This document shows positions 10,593 to 21,700 of a stretch of DNA of 64,000 nucleotides, piece by piece. Every line of letters starts with the position of its first letter. Position 1 is the first letter of the stretch. Under the pieces are notes generated by a model that was not told where the DNA came from, searched no databases, and saw only the letters and a list, made by a program, of their open reading frames with translations. The DNA comes from Littorina saxatilis. Lineage: Eukaryota; Mollusca; Gastropoda; Littorinimorpha; Littorinidae. The stretch covers positions 34,541,906 through 34,605,905 of the forward strand of contig NC_090260.1 in the NCBI RefSeq assembly GCF_037325665.1. The letters are read 5' to 3'. The position numbers and the translations under genes are program-made.

Positions 10593-11455
10593 AAAACAAG
10601 TCGCGTAAGGCGAAAATACAATATTTAGTCAAGTAGCTGTCGAACTCACAGAATGAAACTGAACGCAATGCCATTTTTCAGCAAGACCGTATACTCGTAG
10701 CATCGTCAGTCCACCGCTCATGGCAAAGGCAGTGAAATTGACAAGAAGAGCGGGGTAGTAGTTGCGCTAAGAAGGATAGCACGCTTTTCTGTACCTCTCT
10801 TTGTTTTAACTTTCTGAGCGTGTTTTTAATCCAAACATATCATATCTATATGTTTTTGGAATCAGGAACCGACAAGGAATAAGATGAAAGTGTTTTTAAA
10901 TTGATTTGGACAATTTAATTTTGATAATAATTTTTATATATTTAATTTTCAGAGCTTGTTTTTAATCCGAATATAAGATATGTATATGTTTTTGGAATCA
11001 GCAAATGATGGAGAATAAAATAAACGTAAATTTGGATCGTTTTATACATTTGTATTTTTTTTTACAATTTTCAGATTTTTAATGACCAAAGTCATTAATT
11101 AATTTTTAAGCCACCAAGCTGAAATGCAATACCGAAGTCCGGGCTTCGTCGAAGATTACTTGACCAAAATTTGAACCAATTTGGTTGAAAAATGAGGGCG
11201 TGACAGTGCCGCCTCAACTTTCACGAAAAGCCGGATATGACGTCATCAAAGACATTTATCAAAAAAATGAAAAAAACGTTCGGGGATTTCATACCCAGGA
11301 ACTCTCATGTCAAATTTCATAAAGATCGGTCCAGTAGTTTAGTCTGAATCGCTCTACACACACACACACACACACACGCACATACACCACGACCCTCGTT
11401 TCGATTCCCCCTCGATGTTAAAATATTTAGTCAAAACTTGACTAAATATAAAAAC
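10593..11455 (+). mobile_element. CA-bearing non-autonomous repeat, copy a
   Basis: Starts AACAAGTCGCGTAAGGCGAAAATAC and ends with a (CA)n run, CACCACGACCCTCGTTTCGATTCCCC and TATTTAGTCAAAACTTGACTAAATA. Other copies are at 12212 (-), 13139 (-), 32505 (+) and 59336 (+). About 860 bp, no protein. ATTTAGTCAAG motifs occur at both ends. Confidence 0.8.
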
Positions 11456-11865
11456 TAGTCTTGGCTATTCTAACGGAGAGTGACATGAAAGTCACTAGAT
11501 TACTTAGACAAGTCCTTGAATACGTAAAACTGATACGGTGTCGCTGAAAATCAAATTGTCAACAGACGTTACTAAAAAGAAAAATATTGTCATGAAAAAC
11601 ATTTAAGTAAAACATAGTGAATTTACCAAGTTTGGATTTTAGACTGAAAATTGAGCCTTTATCGATTTGGCTTACACTGGTAAGTTCGTTTGTTCAGTCC
11701 GGTTACGGTTCGGCTTATGTTCAGTAGTCCTAACCATTTATCAGAATTTTGTTTTGAATGTAAGGATAGGTTGTAAGAAAAGGCGTTGCCTTAGAAATCG
11801 ATTCTTGTCAGTCTATCAATCTCTCACTCTCTCCCATCTCTCGATAACACATAAATATACCGTAA
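11456..11865. other. Nothing clear
   Basis: AT-rich sequence between repeats. A 148-codon open frame from 11667 runs into the repeat at 11866 and has no recognisable domain, so it was not called. Confidence 0.4.
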
Positions 11866-12211
11866 ACTACCTTGTATACGCCCAGTATCGAGTAAACGCC
11901 CACCCCCTAATTTTGGTAACATTCTGCGCACAGGATACAGTACCTAGTAAACGCCCACCCCCAAGTTTCGATCATTGGAGTAGAAAAGAAAAATTAAAAA
12001 ACATTATTTTGTCTGCTGTTATTGTTGTTTTTCAATTGTTTCCCTTTTTTGGAAATGTTTCGCGGTGTGGACAGAAGGATTCTAGAGTGGCAAGAGAATC
12101 GCGATACATTTGATTTTTGATGCATCGGACTGAGAAGGAAAAGAAGAAACGAAAGCTTCATCTTGGGCGGGAAGTGATGTCTGAAGAGGTTGATTTAGGT
12201 GTTCTTCGATT

Positions 12212-12296
12212 TTTACATTTAGTCAAGTTTTGACTAAATGTTTTAACGTAGAGGGGGGAATCGAGACGAGGGTCGTGGTGTATGTGCGTGTGTCTG

Positions 12297-12374
<78 letters not shown>

Positions 12375-13143
12375 GATTCAGACTAAACGACTGGACCGAT
12401 CTTTATGAAATTTGACATGAGAGTTCCTAAGTATGAAATCCCCGAACTTTTTCTTCATTTTTTTGATAAATGTCTTTGATGACGTCATATCCGGCTTTTC
12501 GTGAAAGTTGAGGCGGCACTGTCACGCCCTCATTTTTCAACCAAATTGTTTGAAATTTTGGTCAAGTAATCTTCGACGAAGCCCGGACTTCGGTATTGCA
12601 TTTCAGCTTGGTGGCTTAAAAATTAATTAATGACTTTGGTCATTAAAAATCTGAAAATTGTAAAAAAAAAAAAAAAAATTTATAAAACGATCCAAATTTA
12701 CGTTTATCTTATTCTCCATCATTTGCTGATTTCAAAAACATATAAATATGTTATATTCGGATTAAAAACAAGCTCTGAAAATTAAATATATATAAAATTT
12801 ATTATCAAAATTAAATTTTCCAAATCAATTTAAAAACACTTTTATCTTATTCCTTGTCGGTTCCTGATTCCAAAAACATATAGATATGATATGTTTGGAT
12901 TAAAAACACGCTCAGAAAGTTAAAACGAAGAGAGGTACAGAAAAGCGTGCTATCCTTCTCAGCGCAACGAATACCCAGCTCTTCTTGTCAATTCCACTGG
13001 CACTGCCTTTGCCACGGGCGGTGGAGTGACGATGCTGCGAGTATACGGTCTTGCTGCGTTGCGTTGCGTTCAGTTTCATTCTGTGAGTTCGACAGCTACT
13101 TGACTAAATGTTGTATTTTCGCCTTACGCGACTTGTTTTTATA
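12212..13143 (-). mobile_element. CA-bearing non-autonomous repeat, copy b
   Basis: Full-length reverse-complement copy of the repeat at 10593-11455, with the CA/TG run expanded to about 36 TG units (12296-12368). Nested in the TIR element at 11866-13746. Confidence 0.85.
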
Positions 13144-13647
13144 TTTAGTCAAGTTTTGACTAAATATTTTAACATCGAGGGGGAATCGAAACGAGGGTCG
13201 TGGTGTATGTGCGTGTGTGTGTCTGTGTGTCTGTGTGTGTGTGTGTGTGTGTGTAGAGCGATTCAGACTAAACTACTGGACCGATCTTTATGAAATTTGA
13301 CATGAGAGTTCCTGGGTATGAAATCCCCGAACGTTTTTTTCATTTTTTTGATAAATGTCTTTGATGACGTCATATCCGGCTTTTCGTGAAAGTTGAGGCG
13401 GCACTGTCACGCCCTCATTTTTCAACCAAATTAGTTGAAATTTTGGTCAAGTAATCTTCGACGAAGCCCGGACTTCGGTATTGCATTTCAGCTTGGTGGC
13501 TTAAAAATTAATTAATGACTTTGGTCATTAAAAATCTGAAAATTGTAAAAAAAATTTTTACAAATTTAAAACGATCTAAATTTACGTTTATCTTATTCTT
13601 CATCATTTGCTGATTTCAAAAACATATAAATATGTTATATTCGGAAA
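13139..13647 (-). mobile_element. CA-bearing repeat, copy c (truncated)
   Basis: Starts again at ATATTTAGTCAAGTTTTGAC directly after copy b, in the same orientation, and stops part-way at TTATATTCGG. Copies b and c therefore lie head to tail and share a few bases at the join. Confidence 0.8.
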
Positions 13648-13749
13648 GGGACCGCTCCTGCAAAGGGTACAGAACCTGGTAAACCCCGACCCCCAACTGT
13701 TGGGCAAAATTGGTGCATACAGGGTGTGGGCGTTTACAAGGTAGTATAC

Positions 13750-14030
13750 ACTTATCACATGACCTGCTTGATTGTCTCTACCACGGTTACATCAGTAGGT
13801 GAATACGCATTGTTACCGGGGAGTAGGGGAAGGGCTCCTAATATGGACCACTTTTTGTTTCATGCTAATAACTAGCTTGTTTTCTTGCGAAGAAGTTTCA
13901 TTTTGTGTTTGGTAGTCCTTCTCTCTTATGTGAACCGTTAGGCCTAATTAGAGTGAAATAGCTTTGATAGACATTCAGCAAAAATTAAATACAGCATTCT
14001 TGATTTCAATTTTAAAAACCCGTTGCTTCG
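13750..14030. other. Nothing recognised
   Basis: No feature seen between the TIR element and the CTGCAG-rich tandem repeat. Confidence 0.5.
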
Positions 14031-14580
14031 GCGAAAGATGACATTATGCAGAAATGCTGCAGAAAAGACAGTTTTTCTCCAGCATTTCTGTTTTTCTGCA
14101 GAATAACTGAATAATGCCAAAATGCTGAAGAAAAAGTGTAAACAGTTTTTCTGCAGTAAAACAACATCACCGTTTTACTGCAGCATTCTTGATTTCAATT
14201 TTACTGCAGTAAAACTGTTTTACTGCAGAAAAAAAACGTTGCTCTCGCGAAAGATGACATTATGCAGAAATGCTGCAGAAAAGACAGTTTTTCTCCAGCA
14301 TTTCGGTTTTTCTGCAGAATAACTGAATAATGTCATAATCCGCCAAGAGCCAGTACAAAATGCTGCAGAAAAAATAAAAACGGGTTTTCTGCAGTAAAAC
14401 AACAGCACCGTTTTACTGCAGCATTTTTGATTTCAATTTTACTGCAGTAAAATGTTTTGCTGCAGAAAAAAACGCTGCTTCGGCGAAAGATGACATTATC
14501 CAGAAATGCTGCAGAAAAGACAGTTTTTCTCCAGCATTTTGGTTTTTCTGCAGAATAACTGAATAATGTCATAATCCGCT
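14030..14580. repeat. CTGCAG-rich tandem repeat, ~216-238-bp period
   Basis: AAAGATGACATTATGCAGAA (one C for G in the last copy) occurs at about 14034, 14250 and 14468, giving two full units and a partial third. Each unit is full of small palindromes around TTTTACTGCAGTAAAA and TTCTGCAGAA. A diverged relative (AATGTCATCTTCCGCCGAAG, CCGCAGCCGCAAAAC) lies at about 14920-15020. Confidence 0.8.
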
Positions 14581-15424
14581 AAGGATATTCTTGTCACCGA
14601 CGCGACCCCACCCCCTTCCTTCCAGCCGGCCGAGCAGCAGTTACTCAGTGTAGATTTTGCAGGTATAAAATGGGTCAGCTGAGCAGGTTTAGCGAATCAC
14701 CACATCATGTCCCAAATAGTTTCTTAGACTGGGGACAAAAAAATATCGAATAAATTTAGACAAGACAAGGTTTTGGGAGCAGTCTTGAAAGCCGGGAAGC
14801 GCGCGTGCTCCACTAAGGCTCTCACTTTACCTTCCGATCCTCCCACATGCTGCATAGCGTGTATATCCTTAGCGGTTGATGACTTTATTAAGTTAATTCC
14901 CCCCCAAAAAAACAAGAAATGCCGCGGCAAAACGTTTTTTTCGTGGGATAAGTCAGTGAATAATGTCATCTTCCGCCGAAGCATCGGGTTTTTTTTCCGC
15001 AGCCGCAAAACATTTTACTGCCCGATGATCACTGAGATTCGTCAGTATTTTTCTTTTTTCTTTTCTTTGTTTTTTTCCCCCCTAAATCATACAACTTTGT
15101 ATTGATAGTACAGGGATGATCAAGGAGTAGCTAGGATACTGCAATCGAGCGCTTTGATACATTGCGAGGTCATTCAGTCGAGTCACGTTGCCTCAGTAGT
15201 GCACTGCCGGGTGCAGAGCCGAAACCGTGTGACCGGTTCGCAGAGTGACTCCCCACAAGCTACCTTTAGAGTTCCGATAAGTCGTTCATAAATATTTGTT
15301 TTAAAGTTCAATTCAAAGAACGGTGGTCTTTTTATTTTTTTGGAGAAAGACTGATTTATCATCTGGTTTAGACCATAGACCAAATAAATGGTCTACGGTT
15401 TAGACTTGGCACAAATGGTCAAAA

Positions 15425-15515
15425 ATTAAAAAATAAGGCCCTAAATAAATAAGGCCTTATTTCCTGAAAAAAGCCTTAATTTTAAGAAATAAGGCCTTAT
15501 TTCTAAAAGAAAACT
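15425..15515. repeat. Cluster of AAATAAGGCCTTATTT palindromes
   Basis: AATAAGGCC / GGCCTTATT occurs several times within 90 bp, about 200 bp before the TXNL1 start. Role unknown. Confidence 0.6.
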
Positions 15516-15519
15516 TTTT

Positions 15520-15716
15520 TTGTAGGCTAAAAAAGAGCATAATCCAGGATTTTCTGAAATTCTCATTCAGCTGGTAATCCTCACTCGGATCACTTGTTTG
15601 CTTTAGTTTAGAAGAAGAGTGCGCTCCCCTTAGCTACAGAACGTGCCGGTGACAAATAGCAACTCTTTTATTTTTTTTAAGGACATTTTTATCGATTGTG
15701 AGACATCGTTTTCATC
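15520..15716 (+). promoter_or_regulatory. 5' leader and promoter region of TXNL1
   Basis: Sequence just upstream of the ATG at 15717. No TATA box stands out. The transcription start cannot be placed from sequence alone. Confidence 0.4.
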
Positions 15717-18700
15717 ATGTCAAACGTAAGAGTGTTACCAGACGACACGCATTTCAATCCGGAATTAACAAATGCTGGGACGAAACTTGTGGTCGTGGAT
15801 TTCTTCGCTACTTGGTAAGTAATGGTTCACCGTTTTGTCAGAAATGTGACATGGCGAAATTTGAACAGAAACTAAGCACCATAATCAGCTGATTACTGTT
15901 GAGTTGATAGTGTGCTTCTGCCTGTCGAAAGGTTAGGTAGGAGCTTTGAGTTAACTCAGAGGAGCCAGCCCATTAGCACCCCCTGTCAAAATTCACTACC
16001 TGTCTGCCTCCTCCCCCCCCCCCCCCCCCCCCCCCCCTCCACATTAGATTCCCCCCCTCTCCTCGTAGCACTGCATACATTTTTTTTAAATGTACAGCTC
16101 TATTTGTTTCTTCTTTGGTTAGTGCACATCATTCACACAGTATCTAACAGTAATACTCAGTTGTAGCTTCAATGCGTACATACAGTACATTTATATAATT
16201 TCATGTTGTAAATTTTTTCTTTGTTTTCCTGTCTGCCAGGTGTGGGCCATGTCGGCAGATAGCACCGAAATTTGCAGAGTTCGGTGTAGCCTATCCCAAA
16301 GCCTTGTTCCTCAAGGTGGACGTTGATCAATGTCCGGTGAGTAAAAACATGTACACGTCTGATGAGCTTAGAGTAAGAAGTAGAGTGGTGGAGAAATTTA
16401 AAGGGATAAATTAAATACCTAAGAAAAAGATCGCTGTGTAAGTTTTACCATAAGATTCTGCATTGCAAATCATACTACTGCGCAGGAGAACTGCCTTCAC
16501 TTTTGGAAAAGCAAGTACTGTACTTTAAAAATTTAATTAAAACAAGAAATTCCTCCGAGGTAGGAAAAACACCCCCATCCTTACCATTCTCACTGCCACC
16601 AACTGAGAAGGTTATTTCCCTTTGACCATTAATATGTCCCTCTATAAGTCCTTGTAGAATCTTAATCCACCAATAACTCCCTAACCGTGTGTTTGACTGG
16701 TCCCAATTTTTGTAAGGACCGTCTCAGGAATGTATAGAACCTGTTCACCAAGTTTGGTGACGATCGGTCCGTTCATTCTTGAGATCTATATGCGAACACA
16801 AACACACAAACAAACAAACAAACACATCGACCGAATCCTATACACATCCCTATACCGGGGGTGTAAAGACAATCGCAGTGGGCGTGTTCGAGTCAAACTA
16901 TCACGCCATATTCTAAATGTATTACCAATAACTATCGTTATACAGGCCAACTGGTCTGAGAGGACATTAAACTCTAATACTATTACTAGTCAGTCAATAA
17001 GATCATCTGTGCAAATCTTGACAGGAATTTGAGGAAGAAACAAAATTTAAACTTCTTCATCCCTTTTCATCTTATTAATACTATTAGTCATTTTTGATTC
17101 TCACCTGTGTTAACTCGTTTGTTGCCTAGGAAACGGCACAGGGCCAGGGCGTGACGGCCATGCCGACCTTCATCTTTTATCGCAACAAGGTCAAGATCGA
17201 CATGCTGCGTGGCGCCGATCCTGCCGCTCTGGAGGAGAAGATCAAAAAGTGGTACCAGGATGATGAAGAAGATGGTGACGGGGACACGCGTGTGAAGGGA
17301 CATGTAGGATCTTTACTTGGACTTTCTTTGTTTTCTTTGTTCGTCTTATTTATTTTGTGTGTGTGTGTGTTATTCCAATGATTGTTTGTTTTCTTTCTTT
17401 GTCTCGTTCGGTTTTTGTGTGGGATTTTTATTTTATCTATTTTTATTCTAATGGAGGGTTTCAAATAAGAAAAAGCCGCATCAGTGGTTGTTTTTGCTTG
17501 TCTGAAAGATCAATCAATCAATCAATATGAGGCTTATATCGCGCGTATTCCGTGGGTACAGTTCTAAGCGCAGGGATTTATTTTTTTATTTTTTTATTTT
17601 AATTTTATGCAATTTATATCGCGCACATATTCAAGGCGCAGGGATTTATTTATGCCGTGTGAGATGGAATTTTTTTTACACAATACATCACGCATTCACA
17701 TCGGCCAGCAGATCGCAGCCATTTCGGCGCATATCCTACTTTTCACGGCCTATTATTCCAAGTCACATGGGATGACATGTATGTATTTACCGGTTTTTAT
17801 ACTTACAGTAAGTTACACTTTCAGCTTGCCCATGAAATAACAAACAAAACCAACATTGTGTTTATCGGTTCTTGTTCTTTCTGCATACCTAAAGACACAT
17901 GAAAAGCGATTAATATTGTGTTTTAATTGTTTTTTGCAGATGGACATGTCGTCTATGATCAGCAAGGCTCAGTGCGAGTGTCTGAACGAATCGGACGACC
18001 ATCCTTTAGCGCACGCCCTCACCACAAAAGGCGGTTTCTTGGAGTCAGACTGCGATGAACAGGTAAAAACACTTCTCTTGTTTTTAGTGTGGAGCAGTGT
18101 TAAAAACAAAAATGAATTTTTGGTTTGTTTCTGTTTCGCGTTTATAACTATGTAGAAAAAGCATTCATTAATTCAAAGGCGAAAATGCAACAGCAGTGTT
18201 GTCTTTGTTATGGTGAATAAGGTCTGCTTTCGTTTTTAACGATGTTGTATATATATTGGACCACCCCCCCCCCCTCCCCCCTTTTATTTTGACTTACCTG
18301 AGTAATGGGTGAGTCTTAGTATTCTATGTGTCTGTCTGTATGGCCAGCCGGGTGATTGCTTCTTTTGTAAATTTGTTCCTTTTCTCTGGTTTGTTCAATT
18401 CACTGGCTTCTTCTGGGGTGGGGATTTTATCCTGTAGGCAGCTGAGAGAATGAAAACCAGCTCGACACTGTCAGCGAGGGTTCCAAATTCCATGCACATC
18501 TTTGGCGGGATTTATTTTGTCAAACTCAGTCACAATTATGTGCAGACTCTTATCAGTGTGGTCAGTTTCATATGTATTTATCTCAGGTTCATAGCAAAAA
18601 TTCTTAGGTCTGGGAGATTGCACAGACAAGCATACAGAAATTTGTTTTAAAAAAGGAACGCTGTAGAGTATGGCAGCTCAACCTCCCCTGGGTTAAAGCA

Positions 18701-21700
18701 ATCTGAAATTCTATAAGAGAAACCGCATAAAGGACTGTAAACAATAACCATTTCTGTGTGTGTGTGTTTTGTCTGTCTGTCTGTCTGTATATTTCTTTGG
18801 TAATAAACTAATTGATTATATCTCTGTGTGTCTCTGTTGCAGCTAATCATCAACATTGGTTTCAACCAAGCCGTCAAAATTCATTCCATGCGTTTTCAGG
18901 CACCAGAAGGTAAAATAAATTATTTTTTGACGTTAAATGACATTTAAACATTTTTGGATATTTTGTTTTTTTTTGTTTTTTTCATTTTTTAAGTAATGTA
19001 AAGAGGGACAGGCTTCTTCCAACTACCACGATTATGTTTAGGGTTGCTGATTACAGGGTTCCACACAGGCTCTGAGGTCACTTTCACCAAAAAAGTAAAG
19101 GGTTTTCATACCCTTTCCCGATTGATCAAAGGGTATGGCATGTTGTCGGCGACTCGGTGTATTGCTTTGCTGTTTTACCAGGTTCTTGCATGTGCATGAT
19201 GTCAATGTGTGCAAATTGCATTGTCAATTTGAGAGTGCTTTGAATAAAGGAAATAATTTATGACCATTGTGAAATGTCATATGTGTAAATTCTTGCTTGT
19301 AGCATTACAATAAGTGAATAACACTACACATTTACAGCAATTACCGGAGTATCAAAACACTAGTCAGAGGCTGAGAGCTTTCACAAAATGAACAAGTAAA
19401 CTGGCTTGAAATTCTGAACAGTAAACTTTTATTAATAACCCAGAACCCAGCCACCAACTGACAATTATGAGTTCAACAGTGCAGTGCCACACAGTTGTTT
19501 TCCCCACAAATTCAGGGTAATGCTATGAAAAGTCAGTTCAGTTCCACAACATAACAACAAGAACATTATTATGAATATCAATAAGTTTGAAATTATTTGC
19601 CTGTTCAGTTGTTGGTTACAAATTAACAACACACCTACCAAGTGCCTGTTGAAATTCACATCTGCAACACACTTGTGACTGTGTCTCTCTACAACAACAG
19701 TTCAATCTAAGTTCCAACACACTAAAGCGTGGCATCATTGAAAGGGCGTTGCAACTGTATGGCTCTAATATATTACTCTGTAACTCAGTCTTTGGGTGAA
19801 GTCTTGGTGTTTTGCTTTGCAAGTCACAGCCACTGTCAACAGATTTCCTTTTCCTCATGGCTCCGTGCACTTGCAATGCCCTTCCAGTGATGTCACGCTT
19901 TAGGTCAGTGCCAACGTGTTTAATCATCATTTTGTTGGCCAGTCTCTCCACTGAGAGTCGGTTCCTTAGCTTTGACTTCCCCCGGTTCTGTTGACTAAAG
20001 CCTCTCTCACAGGGTACAGAAGTGATTGGAATGGTCAAGAGAATTTCACCAAGCATGCTAAAATCAGGTATCGCAAACGTCAAAGTTCGTTGTTTTGGAT
20101 CAACTGCAGCAGGCTTTCTTGGTCGTGGCATTTTCAAACACAAAGTCAGTGACAAAACTGATCGTCTCCAAACTTGCACGCTCGCGGTCTTCGCGGAACC
20201 AACAGAACCGAAAATAGCGGAGGGGAAGTAACTCTGGTCACGCTGACAGATAAACTTCCTGGAGACAGTAAACACGTGTCGAGATCGCTGGTGAAGCTTT
20301 CCGAAATTAGTCTCCCGCGAAAAAAAACAAAAACAACCCTCGAGCGTCGCATAACCAGTCGTACCGTTTGTAAAACGATCAAAGTCATGCCCTTTTGCCT
20401 TTCAAGTCGTACGTTATTATACCTCTTGGCAAAATAATTGTTACTTACCGACACCCTTTCAAAGAGCGTCTCGTACGTGATTTGGGGGGTCAGAGGGTAT
20501 AATACCTCCAATTTTACGTGATGAGGAACCCTGTGATTATGTTTAGGGTTGCTAAGTCTAGTTAAATGAAAGAAAAAGATAAATCAACACTCATTTTAGA
20601 AATCCTATTTTCATTTTGATTTCAACCTGACTTACTGTTATCCTATACATGTAGTGAAGTTACATGTGCTTTGTTGTGCTTATTTGCTTTGTAGATAGAT
20701 GTTTTTTGCATGCATTTAAGGTTGTGTGTAGCTTTCTTTGTGAGTGTGTCTGTCTTTGAGAAAACTACAGTGGTTTTAGGCTGGTGACGTATTGTATATG
20801 TTTGGGTCTGGTACAGTCATATACTGAGGACATGCTTTTACAGAAAACGGACCCAAAACTGTGAAGATCTTTATCAACCAGCCCACAACCCTGGACTTTG
20901 ACTCTGCAGACAGCATGGCACCCGTGCAGCAATTAGAGTAAGATATTTCTCTCTTATTTTTAATTTTAATGACATACAATACTGATACACTTACAGCATG
21001 GCACCCATGCAGCAATTAGAGCAAGATATTTCTCTCTTATTTGTAAGTTTAATGACATACAATACTGATACACTTACAGCATGGCACCAGTACAGCAATT
21101 AGAGTAAGATATTTCTTTCTTATTTTTAATTTTAATGACATACAATACTGATACACTTACAGCTTGGCACCGTGCAGCAATTAGCGTAAAAAACAGAGTG
21201 TGGCTGCCCAAATGGCGGGACAAATCTGTCATACACGTACAAACCTATTCGTGCAAAAACATGAGGGTAGGTGGAAGTTTCAGACCATGAACACAGAAGA
21301 AGAAGGAGAAGTTTGCACAACAAAAAAACTGGGTTGTAACACTGCTGTGTGAATGTTATGTTTTCAGTTTGACCCCAGATGACTTCAAGGATGGGGCCAT
21401 TGTTCCGCTCAAGTTTGTCAAATTCCAGAATGTACAAAGTGCAACGGTAAGAATGGCATCGGTAGCATTTTATCGTGTTTGTACTACAGTATTACCTGCC
21501 ATGAAGGGGGTCTCTTGGGACCAGTGGTGGACGTTTTTTTAAATTATTTAAACAAAAATTAAAGTAAATGTTATAGCACTTTAAAGGCATATGTACGCGC
21601 TCCCGTGTTTACAAAGTGTAGTTTGCCCATAATCGATGTCAAACGCACCATAAGACCATATAATGACGATATGTCACCATGCGCGGACCATAATACATGC

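Larger units (their letters stand above)
11866..13746. mobile_element. TIR element hosting nested CA-bearing repeats
   Basis: ACTACCTTGTATACGCCC at 11866-11883 recurs inverted at 13729-13746 with one mismatch. Subterminal GTAAACGCCCACCCCC motifs lie on the left, with a related GTAAACCCCGACCCCC on the right. Its own sequence is 11866-12211 and 13648-13746. The middle is two CA-bearing repeats inserted later. Confidence 0.75.

Noticed and set aside
11667-12113. 148-codon plus-strand frame
   Set aside because: Crosses from AT-rich sequence into a TIR element; no domain or splice support.
12230-12415. Open frame of VCVCVC repeats
   Set aside because: Translation of a (TG)n microsatellite within a repeat.
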